64,000 bases of DNA from Glycomyces lechevalierae. Lineage in GTDB: Bacteria; Actinomycetota; Actinomycetes; Mycobacteriales; Micromonosporaceae. The DNA lies in the NCBI RefSeq assembly GCF_027622945.1, contig NZ_JAPZVQ010000008.1:164891-228890 (forward strand), in the 5' to 3' direction. Position 1 is the first letter of the stretch; every line of letters starts with the position of its first letter. Below the pieces are notes generated by a model. It searched no databases. It saw only the letters and a program-made list of their open reading frames with translations, and was not told the origin of the DNA. The position numbers and the translations under genes were made by a program. Positions 46,616 to 56,379 of this stretch are shown here, one piece after another.

Positions 46616-46662
46616 CCCTAGTAGTGCTATGCCTTGAGGTTCTATGCATCGTAGCGCTAGGG
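46616..46662. promoter_or_regulatory. Imperfect inverted repeat upstream of padR
   Basis: CCCTAGTAGTGCTATGC (46616-46632) and GCATCGTAGCGCTAGGG (46646-46662) are inverted copies with mismatches in the middle. The location just upstream of the PadR start suits an autoregulatory operator. Confidence 0.5.
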
Positions 46663-46700
46663 TCCGCTGTTCCGCAAGGAGACGCCGCGCAGTACGACAG

Positions 46701-46733
46701 CGGCGGGGCCGGGCGTTCAGCCCGACCCCGCCG
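46701..46733 (-). terminator. Hairpin after the alcohol dehydrogenase gene
   Basis: CGGCGGGGCCGGGC (46701-46714) pairs with 46720-46733 with one mismatch over a 5-nt loop, just after the stop at 46746 on the minus strand. Confidence 0.6.
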
Positions 46734-46745
46734 CCCCGAAAGCCC

Positions 46746-47786
46746 TCACCCGTTCGGCACGATCACCGCGCGGCCGTCGATCGTCCCGGCGTGCAGCCGC
46801 TCGTACGCCTCCGGCGCGTCGTCGAGCCCGAACCGCTCCACGTGCACGTCCACCATGCCCGCGCGGGCCAGGTCGAACACCTCGATCAGCTCGTCTCGCG
46901 AACCCCAGTACGGGGCCGACACCGACACCTCGAACGGCAGCGCCCCGAACCCCACCGGCAGCGTCCCGCCGCCGATGCCCACGATGACCACGTCCGCCTC
47001 CACCGCCGCGCACGCGCCCGCCGTCGCCACGGTCGGCGCCGCGCCCACGAAGTCGAACACCGCCTGCGCCCCGATACCACCGGTCAGGTCCTTCACCTTC
47101 CCGGCCGCCTCCGCGTTCGAGAGCACCGTCTCGTGCGCCCCCACCCGGCGCGCGAGCGCCAGCTTCTCCTCGGAGACGTCGAGCGCGATCACCCGCGAGG
47201 CCGTGAGCGCCCGCAGCAGCTGCACCGCGACGTGCCCGAGCCCGCCCGTGCCGATCACCACGGCCGTCGAACCGGGCGCCAGCTTCGGCAGCGCACCCTT
47301 GATCGCGTGGTACGGCGTGAGCCCGGCGTCGGTGAGCGGCACGGTCTGCACCGGGTCCAGGTCGCCGAGCGGCACGAGGTGCCGCGCGTCGTCCACGATC
47401 ATGTACTCGGCGATCGCGCCGGGCGAGCCGAGCCCGGGCGGGTTGATCTTGAGCTCGGCGGCGCGCTGGCAGTAGTTCTCCTTGCCTGCGGCGCAGGTGA
47501 CGCAGCGCCCGCAGCCCCACGGGCCGTAGACGGCGACGGACTCGCCGATCTCGACGCCGTGCACGCCGTCCCCGAGCGCCGCCACGGTCCCCGCGCCCTC
47601 GTGGCCGAGCGTCAGCGGCAGCTCGTACGGGAATCCCTCGGCGGGCCAGGACATGACGGCGATGTCGGAATGGCACACCCCGGCGGCGGTGACCTTGAGG
47701 AGCACTTCGCCGGGTCCGGGCTCGGGCGTGGGGATCTCGACGACCACCGGCGCGGCGCCGATCTCGCGGTACTGCAGGGCTTTCAT
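46746..47786 (-). CDS. Zinc-dependent alcohol dehydrogenase
   Basis: 346 aa, MDR family. It has the catalytic zinc site VCHSDIAV and GHEGAGTV, the structural zinc loop CGRCVTCAAGKENYC, and the NAD-binding motif VIGTGGLGHVAVQLL. It interconverts alcohols and aldehydes or ketones. The start at 47786 follows the family N-terminus MKALQYREIG. It stands alone, with a ~160-bp divergent region shared with the kinase gene. Confidence 0.9.
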   Translation of the reverse strand: MKALQYREIGAAPVVVEIPTPEPGPGEVLLKVTAAGVCHSDIAVMSWPAEGFPYELPLTLGHEGAGTVAALGDGVHGVEIGESVAVYGPWGCGRCVTCAAGKENYCQRAAELKINPPGLGSPGAIAEYMIVDDARHLVPLGDLDPVQTVPLTDAGLTPYHAIKGALPKLAPGSTAVVIGTGGLGHVAVQLLRALTASRVIALDVSEEKLALARRVGAHETVLSNAEAAGKVKDLTGGIGAQAVFDFVGAAPTVATAGACAAVEADVVIVGIGGGTLPVGFGALPFEVSVSAPYWGSRDELIEVFDLARAGMVDVHVERFGLDDAPEAYERLHAGTIDGRAVIVPNG

Positions 47787-47943
47787 GGACTCCTCCGGAT
47801 CTTGCGGCTCGTGCTTCGCCCGCCGCGAAACCGCAGATGGCAGGCCTGTTGACCCGGTCACCGTAACCCGGTGGGGGCCGCTTGAGGCCCGAATCGGGAC
47901 CGCCGGGGACCCGCACGCGCGGGCGGTCGGCTAGGTTCGGCGC

Positions 47944-48603
47944 GTGGACATCGCAGACGACCCCCAGGCCCTGCTGGCCCGCGCGAAGGCCCTGACCGCG
48001 CCGGGCCGCGTGCTCATCGGCATCGCCGGCTGCCCCGGAGCGGGCAAATCGACCGCCGCCGCGTGGCTGGCGCGGGCGCTCGACGCGGAGGGCCGGCGGG
48101 CCGTGCAGGTGCCGATGGACGGGTTCCACCTGGCGAACGCCGAACTCGTGCGCCTCGGGCGGCGCGAACGCAAGGGCGCGATCGACACGTTCGACGGCCA
48201 CGGCTACCGGGCCCTGCTGGAACGCCTTGCGGCCGAACGGGAAGCGGTGGTGTACGCCCCCGAGTTCGACCGCCGGGTCGGCGAGCCCGTGGCCGGGTCG
48301 ATCGCGGTCCCGCCCGAGGCCGAGGTCGTGGTGACCGAGGGGAACTACCTGCTCGACGAGGACGGCCCGTGGCCCGGCGTGCGGGCCGCGCTCACCGAGG
48401 TCTGGTACTGCGAGACGCCCGAGCCGCTGCGGCTGGCGCGGCTCGTGGCCCGGCACGAGCGGTTCGGGAAGTCGCCCGAGCACGCCCGCTCGTGGGTCGC
48501 GGACGTCGACGAGCGCAACGCCGAGCGCATCCGCGCCGCGCGGCACCGGGCCGACCTCGTGATCGACTTCGAGGCGTTGGGCATCGGCAGAGCCGACGGG
48601 TAA
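47944..48603 (+). CDS. Nucleoside/nucleotide kinase family protein (uridine kinase-like fold)
   Basis: 219 aa. The P-loop GIAGCPGAGKSTAAAW (about 27-42) is followed by VPMDGFHLANAEL, RKGAIDTFDGHGY, VVTEGNYLLDEDGPW and the lid ESRVARHERFGKS-type segment LARLVARHERFGKSPE. It resembles the YfdH/fructose-kinase-like branch of the PRK/uridine kinase family. The phosphate acceptor is not predictable. The GTG start is 6 nt after TAGGTT, a leaderless arrangement. Confidence 0.8.
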   Translation: MDIADDPQALLARAKALTAPGRVLIGIAGCPGAGKSTAAAWLARALDAEGRRAVQVPMDGFHLANAELVRLGRRERKGAIDTFDGHGYRALLERLAAEREAVVYAPEFDRRVGEPVAGSIAVPPEAEVVVTEGNYLLDEDGPWPGVRAALTEVWYCETPEPLRLARLVARHERFGKSPEHARSWVADVDERNAERIRAARHRADLVIDFEALGIGRADG

Positions 48604-48629
48604 GGCGCGGCCCGGATCTGATGCGCGAC

Positions 48630-48653
48630 GGCGCGGCCCGGCCGGGCCGCGCC
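48630..48653. terminator. Perfect palindrome between convergent genes
   Basis: GGCGCGGCCCGG followed directly by its complement, between the kinase and MFS stops; a bidirectional terminator is likely. Confidence 0.65.
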
Positions 48654-48657
48654 CTGC

Positions 48658-50109
48658 TCACGCCCGCACGCGCACGCTCAACCCCAGGTTGACGAGTGCC
48701 GAGACCGCTTGGACCGCAATGGTCCACGCGTAGGCCTCCTGCACGCCGACCTCCGGCACGAGGTGCAGGAACACCGCGCCGAGGACGGCCACGCCCGAGG
48801 CGAGGGAGATCTGCTGGAAGGTGGCCATCACGCCGCTGCCGACCCCGGCGCGCTCCGGCGGGATCTCGGCGAGGACCACCCGGAACAGCAGCGGCAGTTG
48901 CAGGCCCTGTCCGAATCCGACCACGACCAGCGCGGGCGCCATGGCGATCGCGGCCGTGTCCGACCACGCCGCCGTCACCGTCCACACGAGAGCGATGAGG
49001 CCGACGGCCTGCACGACCACTCCCACGGTGACCGAGCGGCCGCGGAGCATCGGCGCCAGCCGCGGCCCGAGCATCGACCCGGCGAAGAACGCGACCGCGT
49101 ACGGCACCAAGGCGAACCCGGCGGCGACCGGCCCGTACTCGAGCCCTTGCTGGATCGCCACGGCCGAGGCGAAGAGGAACCCGCCGAAGCCCGCCATGGA
49201 CAGCATCATCACCGGCAGGCCGCGCCGCATCCCCGGCAGCGCAAGAAGACTCGGCGGCAGCAGCGGCACGAGCCCCGCCCGCTCGCGGCGTGCCTGCGTG
49301 AACAGGAACAGGGCCGCCGTCAACGGGAACGCCGCCAGGCAGATCCAGGACCACGCCGGCCAGCCCGCCGCGCGGCCTTCGGTGAGCGGCACGAGGAGCA
49401 GGATCATCGCCGCGCCCAGGAGCGCGGCACCGAACGGGTCGAGCGGGGCCGACTTCGGGGCGTGCGACTCCGGGACCGTCCGGAACAGCATGACGACGGC
49501 GATCGCCACGACCGGCACGTTGATGAAGAACACCGAGCGCCAGCCGGTGCCGGCGATGTCCGCGCCGACCATCAGCCCGCCGAGGATCTGTCCGACCGCG
49601 AATGCAAGGCCCACAACGGCACCGAACATGCCCATGGCCCGCGCCCGCCCGGCCCCGGACGTGGTCGCCTGGATGGTCGCCATCGCCTGCGGCAGGCACA
49701 GCGCAGCCGTCGCGCCCTGCAGGACGCGGGCCGCCACGAGCGCCCCGCCCGTCGGCGCGAGCCCGCACAGCAGCGAGGTGACGCCGAACCCGATGAGGCC
49801 CAACACCATCATGCGCCTGCGCCCGAAGCCGTCGCCGAGGCGGCCCCCGAGCACGAGCAGCGAGGCGTACGCCGTCGCGTACCCGGCGACGACGAGTTCC
49901 AGCGCCGCCGGGCCGGCTGTGAGGTCGGCGCCGATCGTCGGCAGCGCCACATTCACGATGAAGGCGTCCATTGAGGACAAGGAGGCGATGAGGAGGATCG
50001 TGAACAGCCCTGCCCCCGTGAGGGCGGGCGGCGCGGCGGGGAGCGGCGAGGCGGGAGGTGAGGAGCTGTCGAGCGACGCTGAACGCGGCGCGCTTGCGGT
50101 CTGAGTCAT
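48658..50109 (-). CDS. MFS transporter, EmrB/QacA type
   Basis: 483 aa with about 14 membrane helices. Motifs: SLSSMDAFIVNVALPTIGADL (motif D1), LGGRLGDGFGRRRMMVLG (motif A), RVLQGATAA (motif B). It is a drug/proton antiporter of the DHA2 group; the substrate is unknown. It is divergent from a MmyB-like regulator 100 bp away, which probably controls it. Confidence 0.88.
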   Translation of the reverse strand: MTQTASAPRSASLDSSSPPASPLPAAPPALTGAGLFTILLIASLSSMDAFIVNVALPTIGADLTAGPAALELVVAGYATAYASLLVLGGRLGDGFGRRRMMVLGLIGFGVTSLLCGLAPTGGALVAARVLQGATAALCLPQAMATIQATTSGAGRARAMGMFGAVVGLAFAVGQILGGLMVGADIAGTGWRSVFFINVPVVAIAVVMLFRTVPESHAPKSAPLDPFGAALLGAAMILLLVPLTEGRAAGWPAWSWICLAAFPLTAALFLFTQARRERAGLVPLLPPSLLALPGMRRGLPVMMLSMAGFGGFLFASAVAIQQGLEYGPVAAGFALVPYAVAFFAGSMLGPRLAPMLRGRSVTVGVVVQAVGLIALVWTVTAAWSDTAAIAMAPALVVVGFGQGLQLPLLFRVVLAEIPPERAGVGSGVMATFQQISLASGVAVLGAVFLHLVPEVGVQEAYAWTIAVQAVSALVNLGLSVRVRA

Positions 50110-50209
50110 GCACCGACTCTCGCGCGGCCCCCAACCCGGTACCTGATCGTCGTTATCCGGGGACTGGGAGCACCTGGATACCGAACGCGAATCGGAGCAT
50201 CCTGGTGGG

Positions 50210-51094
50210 ATGGGAACCATGACCGCGACCACCACGACAGCGGACGCCGAAGCCCCCGAAGCCCCGCACCTCGCCGCACGCCGCCGCGAACTCGCCGAAT
50301 TCGTGCGCTCCCGCCGCGAACGCCTCACCCCCGAAGCCGTCGGCCTCCCGCCCGGCCGCCGGCGCCGCACCCCCGGCCTGCGCCGCGAAGAGGTCGCGCA
50401 GCTCGCCTCCGTCGGCGTCTCCTGGTACACCTGGCTCGAGCAGGCCCGCGACATCACCGTCTCGCCCCAGGTCCTCGACGCGATCGCCCGCGCGCTCCGC
50501 CTCGACTCCTCGGAACGGTTCCACCTGTTCGGCCTCGCCGGGGCGGTCGACCCCGTGCCGCGAGAGGCGCACGCCGACGTCTCGCCCTCGATGCGGGCGC
50601 TGATCAAGCAGGTCGAGCCGTTCCCCGCGTCGATCCAGAACTGCCGCTACGACCTCCTGCACTACAACCGCACCTTCAGCCGCCTGTTCACCGACCTCGA
50701 CGCGCTGCCGCCGAGCGACCGCAACTGCATGTGGCTCGCGTTCATGGACCCCGACTGGGGCCGGAGCCTGGTCGAGCGGCGGGAGGTCCTCGAGCAGATG
50801 GTCGCGAACTTCCGCAACCTGGGGACCGGCCACTTCGAGGAGCCGCAGTGGCGCGCGCTCGTCGACCGCCTGCTCGCGGCCTCGCCGGAGTTCGGCGAGA
50901 TCTGGGCGCGCCGCGACGTCGCCGACAAGGTCAAGCCCATCAAGATGTTCCGCAACCGCGACGTGGGCATCGTGCGCCTCCACGCCGACCGGATGTGGCT
51001 GCAGCCCAACGGCGGCATGCGCATGACCGTCTACAGCCCCGCCGACGACGAGACCGCCGAGAAGCTGGAGCGCCTCTACCGGCTCGCGGTCTGA
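50210..51094 (+). CDS. XRE regulator with MmyB-like ligand-binding domain
   Basis: 294 aa. It has the helix-turn-helix RRRTPGLRREEVAQLASVGVSWYTWLEQARD (about 50-80) and the MmyB domain (DLLHYNRTFSRLFTDL, CMWLAFMDPDW, RLHADRMWLQPNGG). Such regulators bind small hydrophobic ligands and usually control a divergent transporter or enzyme; the MFS gene is the obvious target. Its last 19 bp overlap the convergent MBL gene. Confidence 0.88.
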   Translation: MGTMTATTTTADAEAPEAPHLAARRRELAEFVRSRRERLTPEAVGLPPGRRRRTPGLRREEVAQLASVGVSWYTWLEQARDITVSPQVLDAIARALRLDSSERFHLFGLAGAVDPVPREAHADVSPSMRALIKQVEPFPASIQNCRYDLLHYNRTFSRLFTDLDALPPSDRNCMWLAFMDPDWGRSLVERREVLEQMVANFRNLGTGHFEEPQWRALVDRLLAASPEFGEIWARRDVADKVKPIKMFRNRDVGIVRLHADRMWLQPNGGMRMTVYSPADDETAEKLERLYRLAV

Positions 51095-51930
51095 GCCCGG
51101 GTGAACGGCGCCGTCAGGTGCGACGTGGCCAAGTGCCGCGTGCTCCCTGGCTCGGTCGCCAGCAGCCGCTGCCTCGAGCGCTTCGCCTCCGCGGGATCGC
51201 GTTCGAACATGTAGGTCAGTTCCGGGTAGAGCGCCTGGATCGCGTGGACGAGCAGGTCGCCCGTGATGAGCACCGACTCGCGGCCCGCTGCGACCAGCAC
51301 GCTCTGATGCCCGGGCGTGTGCCCCGGCGTCGCGACGACACGGGCGGCGTCGCGCAGGGGCGCGTCGCCGTCGAGGAGCCGGAGCCGGCCCGCCTCCCGG
51401 AGCGGGTCGATCAGCGATGCGCGGAGCTGCGGATTGAGGTCGTCGATCGCGTCGAACTCTCTGCGCTGCAACAGGTACTCGGCGTTCGGGAAGAACGGGC
51501 CCCGGTCGCTGCTCGGGCCGTCGCCGCTCGTCGTGACCGCCTCCTCGGTCACGACCGCCCAGCCGATGTGGTCGGTGTGGAGGTGGGTGAGGACCACGGC
51601 GTCGACCTCGTCCGGGCCGATCCCCGCTTCCGCCAACGATTCCGGGAGCCTGCCGGGGAGGGGAGCCCAGGTCGCGAGCGCGTCCTCCGGACCGATCCCG
51701 GTGTCCACCAACGTGATGCCCCCGGGCCCGCGGATCGCGAACGCCCGGAACTCGAGGGTCCAGCGGCCTTCGGCGTCGATCGCGCCGGGGTCGAACCGGT
51801 CGGCCGCCGCCCACTGCTCGGCGATGGCATCCGGGAAGGCCGCCTCCCGGGAGGTGAACGGGAACGTGCCGGCGCCGTCGGTGAGGGCGATGATCTCGGT
51901 GTCGCCGATACGGATGCGAGGGATGGTCAT
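51076..51930 (-). CDS. MBL-fold metallo-hydrolase
   Basis: 284 aa. Metal motifs: LTHLHTDHIGW (HxHxDH), VATPGHTPGHQS, ITGDLLVHAIQ and a C-terminal ATSHLTAP histidine. This fits the lactonase/AHL-lactonase-like branch. The start at 51930 follows the family-like N-terminus MTIPRIRIGDTEI. The substrate is unknown. Confidence 0.85.
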   Translation of the reverse strand: MTIPRIRIGDTEIIALTDGAGTFPFTSREAAFPDAIAEQWAAADRFDPGAIDAEGRWTLEFRAFAIRGPGGITLVDTGIGPEDALATWAPLPGRLPESLAEAGIGPDEVDAVVLTHLHTDHIGWAVVTEEAVTTSGDGPSSDRGPFFPNAEYLLQRREFDAIDDLNPQLRASLIDPLREAGRLRLLDGDAPLRDAARVVATPGHTPGHQSVLVAAGRESVLITGDLLVHAIQALYPELTYMFERDPAEAKRSRQRLLATEPGSTRHLATSHLTAPFTRAQTASR

Positions 51931-52194
51931 GGCGGTGATCCTGCCACGCTCACTTGCCGGCTGGGCAGGGTGGGAAACGTGAGCGGAGAGTCCTGGGCAA
52001 AACGGACATCGATGGGCCCCCCGGTTGTAACCCTGACAGGGGGGTACGACGAATTCGGGTCCGCAGCGCCAAAGAAGCCCGTGAACAGGCAAGTTGCCCT
52101 GGAGCCCACTCCAGGCCGTAGGCTACGGGCCGTACCAGCCCGAGGCGCGGCCGAGACCGCGTTCCGAGGCTCCGACGACAAGGGGGAAACAGCG

Positions 52195-53049
52195 ATGACT
52201 CGCGTAGCGGTGACCGGCGGCAGCGGCAAACTCGGGCGGGCGTGCGTCCGGGACCTGGTGGAGAACGGCTACGAGGTGGTCAACCTCGACCGCGCGCCCT
52301 CGCCGGACGACCTCGCGCCCTTCATCCAGATCGACCTGACCGACCACGGCCAGGTCGTCTCCGCGCTCACCGGCGTCGACGACCGCTACGACCGGCTCGA
52401 CGCCGTCGTCCACCTCGCCGCGATCCCCGCGCCCGGGCTGCGCCCGAACTCGGCGATCTTCCACAACAACATGCTCAGCACCTACAACGTCTTCGCCGCC
52501 GCGAAGACCGCCGGCATCCACAACATCGTCTGGGCCTCAAGCGAAACCGTGCTCGGCCTGCCCTTCGAGACCCCGCCGCCGTACCTGCCCGTCGACGAGG
52601 AGTACGCGCCCCGCCCCGAATCCACCTACTCCCTCGTCAAGACCCTCGAAGAGACCATGGTCGACCAGCTCTGCCGCTGGAACCCCGAACTCAAGGCGAC
52701 CGGCCTTCGCTTCTCGAACGTCATGAACGTCGAGGACTACGCCGCCTTCCCCGTCTTCAACGACGACCCGACCCTCCGCGACTGGAACCTGTGGTCGTAC
52801 ATCGACGCCCGCGACGGCGCGCTGGCGATCCGCCTCGGCCTCGAACGCGAAGGGACCGGCAAGGAGGTCTTCGTGATCGCCTCTCCGGACACTGTGATGT
52901 CCACGCCCACAGCGGAACTCGTCGAGACCCACTATCCGGACCTCGAACTCAAGCGCCCCGTCGAGGGCCACGAGACGCTGCTCTCGATCGACAAGGCCCG
53001 CAGGATCCTCGGCTTCGACCCGAAGCACACCTGGCGCGACTACGTCTGA
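52195..53049 (+). CDS. NAD-dependent epimerase/dehydratase (extended SDR)
   Basis: 284 aa. It has RVAVTGGSGKLGRACV (NAD loop), LDAVVHLAAIPAPG, the catalytic STYSLVKTLEE (YxxxK) and WSYIDARDGALAIRL. Its C-terminal half resembles uronate dehydrogenase-like or sugar epimerase proteins. AGGGGGA lies before the ATG at 52195. No sugar cluster is adjacent. Confidence 0.86.
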   Translation: MTRVAVTGGSGKLGRACVRDLVENGYEVVNLDRAPSPDDLAPFIQIDLTDHGQVVSALTGVDDRYDRLDAVVHLAAIPAPGLRPNSAIFHNNMLSTYNVFAAAKTAGIHNIVWASSETVLGLPFETPPPYLPVDEEYAPRPESTYSLVKTLEETMVDQLCRWNPELKATGLRFSNVMNVEDYAAFPVFNDDPTLRDWNLWSYIDARDGALAIRLGLEREGTGKEVFVIASPDTVMSTPTAELVETHYPDLELKRPVEGHETLLSIDKARRILGFDPKHTWRDYV

Positions 53050-53062
53050 GCGGGAACGAACA

Positions 53063-53094
53063 CCGAAGGGCGGGACCGCGGTCCCGCCCTTCGG
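53063..53094. terminator. Perfect 32-bp palindrome between convergent genes
   Basis: CCGAAGGGCGGGACCG and its exact complement lie between the epimerase and lipoprotein stops. Confidence 0.75.
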
Positions 53095-53102
53095 TCAGCC
53101 GG

Positions 53103-54323
53103 TCAGCCGGCGATCAGCTCCTGCGCCTTCACGGTGTAGTCGCGGATCTGGTCCTGCCACGCGTACGTCTCCACCTCGATCGCCGCGTACTGCTCGGCGA
53201 CGACGGCGTCGTACGCGGAGGTCGCCGCCTCGCGGTAGCCGGTGTCGTCGCCGCAGGCCGCGAAGGCCACCGCCATGTCGACCTCGTACGCGCGCTTGCC
53301 TTCGAAGTCGTCGGGCACGTCGTCGGGCAGGTCCGGGGCGGGCGGGCTCGTGTCCACCGGCGGCTCCTCGCCCGGCGGCGCGCCCGGGTCGAAGGGCTCG
53401 CCCGTGTAGAGCATCGCGGAGTAGTCGTTCATCGCGAGCCGGCCGCCTTCGTCGAATTCCCAACCGGGGTAACCGGCCTCGTCGATGCAGCTGAGGAATC
53501 CGGCTTCGGCGTCGGCCATGCGGCCGGCGAACTCGGCCTCGATCGACTCGTATTCGATCTCCGGCTGCTCGGGCCGCCACTCCCAGACGAGGTAGCCGCC
53601 GTCGAGGTCGATCTCGACCTGCTTCGGCTCCCCGTAGATCGCCGTGATCATCTCGAGCTGACATCCGCCCGGCTTGGGCGCGCTCGGCGTCTCGCCGTCC
53701 CCGAAGTCCAGCGATCCGTCCTCTGAGGACGCCTCCTCCTCGCTCGGCTCTCCCGTGTACTCGAGGGCCGCAGTGGCCTCCTCGCCCTGGTACGCGACGC
53801 TCCAGGCCCGGCGCTCGTCGTCGGGCAGCGATTCGAACTCGGAGTTGTCGAACACGGGCTGGTCCGCGAACGGGTCGGGGTACGCCTCCGCGTAGTAGTC
53901 CTGCGTCTCTTCGGAATCGAACATCTCCGCGGTCTGGGCCCACCAGCCGAACCCCCACTCCGCCGCGATGTCCGCCTCCGGCAGGAACTCCGCGGTCGGG
54001 TAGGCGTCGACGAGCGAGGCGACCTCGTACGGCTCGTTCTGCCCCAGCTCCCGCTGGTCGTGCACGTCGAAACCCTGCGCCTCAAGGCATTCGGCGATCA
54101 CCCTGGACTCGGCCGCGTCGAGCTCCTTCGAGAGCCGCACGCTCTCGTTGGCCATCTCGAGCAGTCCGGCCGCGTCCACGACCTCGGGATCGGCGGTCGC
54201 TTCGGAGGCGTCGCCGCCGGATTCGGTGCAGGCGGCGGTCGCCGCCAGGGCGGCGGCGCCGATCAGCCCGGCCGCCAGGCGCCATGGGGGAGCGGCGGCC
54301 ATCCGCCATCGATGTTCACGCAT
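53103..54323 (-). CDS. Hypothetical lipoprotein, paralogue of the 56380-57492 product
   Basis: 406 aa. The N-terminus is a hydrophobic signal (LAAGLIGAAALAATAAC) with a lipobox cysteine near 32. The mature protein is acidic, with conserved cysteine-containing stretches (VIAECLEAQGFDV, GCQLEMITAIYGEP, CIDEAGYPGWEFDEGGRL, AFAACGDDTGYREA) that recur in the second lipoprotein. Function unknown; exported and membrane-anchored. The alignment suggests disulfides outside the cell. Confidence 0.75.
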   Translation of the reverse strand: MREHRWRMAAAPPWRLAAGLIGAAALAATAACTESGGDASEATADPEVVDAAGLLEMANESVRLSKELDAAESRVIAECLEAQGFDVHDQRELGQNEPYEVASLVDAYPTAEFLPEADIAAEWGFGWWAQTAEMFDSEETQDYYAEAYPDPFADQPVFDNSEFESLPDDERRAWSVAYQGEEATAALEYTGEPSEEEASSEDGSLDFGDGETPSAPKPGGCQLEMITAIYGEPKQVEIDLDGGYLVWEWRPEQPEIEYESIEAEFAGRMADAEAGFLSCIDEAGYPGWEFDEGGRLAMNDYSAMLYTGEPFDPGAPPGEEPPVDTSPPAPDLPDDVPDDFEGKRAYEVDMAVAFAACGDDTGYREAATSAYDAVVAEQYAAIEVETYAWQDQIRDYTVKAQELIAG

Positions 54324-54372
54324 AAGGCGAATACGCCGCGGGCCCCGCCGAACGTTGCAACGGGCGCGGCGG

Positions 54373-55284
54373 CTACTGGAGCCGCTTCTGCCATTCCAGG
54401 TCCGTGATCTGGAGCCGGGTGCGCTCCGAGCCGTCCCAGTTCGTGCGGAACCCGTGCGCCTGCAGCACCTTCACCACCTCGTGCCCCACCGCGATCGTCT
54501 CCTCGGTCAGGTTCGACCGCGAGCCGTACGCGAGGTAGAGCACTCCGTCCCCGGCGGTCTCGGTGTCCTGCATGTGGAAGAAGACGTAGCCGCGGTCGTC
54601 CGGGTCGGCCTCGCCCCAGATCTCGCTGGTGCCGCAGTTCTGGCAGCACGCGAAATGCTCCCGCGCCACGATCCCGCCCGCGTCGAGCTCCGCGAAGGCC
54701 GCCGTGAGCCGGTCGCAGTCCGTCACGCCCCAATCGGCCTGCGCCGCAACGTGCTCGCGCCACATCGGGGCGAGGATCTCGCGCGCCTGCGCCCTCGTGA
54801 TGGGCGGATCGGCCTCGGACATGTCCTGGAGCGCCCGCACCATGTCGTCGAAGGACAGGTACCCCTCCTGGAGGTACCGGGCCGCCAGCACCGTCGTCTC
54901 CGCGGCCGCCTCCGGGGCGGGCGCGGGCACCGGCTCCGGGGCCCACCACTCGGCGGGAGCCCACGGATGCCCGCCCTCCCAACCGGATTCGCTCCGCGCC
55001 CACGCCACGAACACGTCGGCCGCGACGTCCGCGTCGAGCACCGCCTCCATCCAGGGCTCGTCGCCGGTCCGGTACGACACCACGAGCCGCCCGTCACCGT
55101 CCCCGGCGGCCTGGATCGTGTCGTGCGGCAGGTACGGGACGCGCTCGACCACGATCCACTCGATGGTCCCGTCGGCCACCTCGAGCACCCGCGTGCGGAG
55201 CTCGTTCGCGGTGGGACGCTCGAACTTCGGGCGCCGGTCGTCGTAGCCGCGGACGGCGAGCGGCTCGTCAGGGGTGAGGCTCAT
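54373..55284 (-). CDS. DUF6891-like protein
   Basis: 303 aa. The C-terminal half has HFACCQNCGTSEIWGE, RGYVFFHMQDTE and a VLYLAYGS strand, matching the DUF6891 family (unknown function, with a CxxC pair). The N-terminal ~100 residues are a separate part. Cytosolic. The stop lies 50 bp from the lipoprotein gene start on the same strand, so they may share a transcript. Confidence 0.65.
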   Translation of the reverse strand: MSLTPDEPLAVRGYDDRRPKFERPTANELRTRVLEVADGTIEWIVVERVPYLPHDTIQAAGDGDGRLVVSYRTGDEPWMEAVLDADVAADVFVAWARSESGWEGGHPWAPAEWWAPEPVPAPAPEAAAETTVLAARYLQEGYLSFDDMVRALQDMSEADPPITRAQAREILAPMWREHVAAQADWGVTDCDRLTAAFAELDAGGIVAREHFACCQNCGTSEIWGEADPDDRGYVFFHMQDTETAGDGVLYLAYGSRSNLTEETIAVGHEVVKVLQAHGFRTNWDGSERTRLQITDLEWQKRLQ

Positions 55285-55314
55285 GCGGCCACCCTACGAC
55301 GCGGCCTCCAGCGC

Positions 55315-56184
55315 TCAGACCTCGTACCAGATGTGGAAGTCGTCGTACTTGTGGATGCCGGGCGCGCCGCCGATCTCGCGCACGGCCGCCTGCAGCGCCA
55401 CCAGCTGCTCCACCCGCATCGGCAGCGCCGCCTCGTCCGGCTGGTACGTCCAGCCGCGCGGGTAGTCCACGCCAGGCTGGACCGACATCTCGACGTGGCA
55501 GCCGAGCAGGTGCGAGACCGGATGCGCCTCGCACCACGCGACGAGCCGGTCGACGGTGGCCGCGAACGCGTCCCAGTCGTCCACGTACAGCCGCCCCGGG
55601 TAGAACGTGTCCCCGGTGAGCAGCAGCTGGGTCCACCGGTCGTAGAACACCGTGGCCGACATGTGGTGCCCGGGCCCCGGCACGACGTCGACGACCCGGC
55701 CGCCCAAGTCGAGTTCGCGGGAGGTCTCGGGCCAGTCGTCGAAGCCGTAGAACGCCTGCACCGCATCGATCGCGGTACCGACCACAGTGGTGTCCGGCCG
55801 GTCCGCGAACTGGGCGTCGGCGGCCTTGTGGTCGCCGTGCCCGTGCGTGTGGGCGACGATGAGTCGGTACTCGCTGCGGGGGTGGCGGGTCAGCCACTCG
55901 GCGATGTGCGTGTCGACGACCGCGCGGAGCGGGAAGTACTGGGCCTGCGGGGTCGCGCCGGTGTCGACGAGGAGGGCCGCGTCGTTGCCGAACAGCAGGA
56001 ACATGAACGGCGCCTCGTAGTTCACGGACTTGTTCTGGCGCATGATGATCGTGTGCTCGTCGGCCGCGTGCGACTGGATCTCCGGGGCCGGGTCGTGCTT
56101 CGACGAAGGCCAGCCCGCGTGCCAGTCCGCTTCGACATGAGGGTCGGACCCGCCGGGACGGAACCTCACAGGCTGATGCGACAT
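55315..56184 (-). CDS. MBL-fold metallo-hydrolase
   Basis: 289 aa. It has VAHTHGHGDHKAAD (HxHxDH), VVPGPGHHMSATVFY and LLLTGDTFYPGRLYVDD. The N-terminal MRQNKSVNYEAPFMFLLFGN segment is typical of a subgroup of unknown substrate. GAGGAG precedes the ATG at 56184. It lies 30 bp upstream of the DUF6891-like gene, so both may be in one operon. Confidence 0.84.
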   Translation of the reverse strand: MSHQPVRFRPGGSDPHVEADWHAGWPSSKHDPAPEIQSHAADEHTIIMRQNKSVNYEAPFMFLLFGNDAALLVDTGATPQAQYFPLRAVVDTHIAEWLTRHPRSEYRLIVAHTHGHGDHKAADAQFADRPDTTVVGTAIDAVQAFYGFDDWPETSRELDLGGRVVDVVPGPGHHMSATVFYDRWTQLLLTGDTFYPGRLYVDDWDAFAATVDRLVAWCEAHPVSHLLGCHVEMSVQPGVDYPRGWTYQPDEAALPMRVEQLVALQAAVREIGGAPGIHKYDDFHIWYEV

Positions 56185-56379
56185 GGTCTCCTCCTCAGCG
56201 AACACGGGCCCCGCATCGAACGCGGCGGTCCCGGCAGCGAGCGTACGCAACGCCCCGGCCGCGAGCACCGCCTCCACCCGCTGGCAACGATACGGCCGAT
56301 TCCACCCGAACCAGGGCAACCCCACGCCGCGACGAAGGCGTACTCCATGCGTTCCACCCCACTCGCAGAAAGACACCCG

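Noticed and set aside
54148..56379. Long frame running into the second lipoprotein gene
   Set aside because: Only the part from 56380 has a signal peptide and family similarity; the upstream part is antisense to the DUF6891-like and MBL genes.
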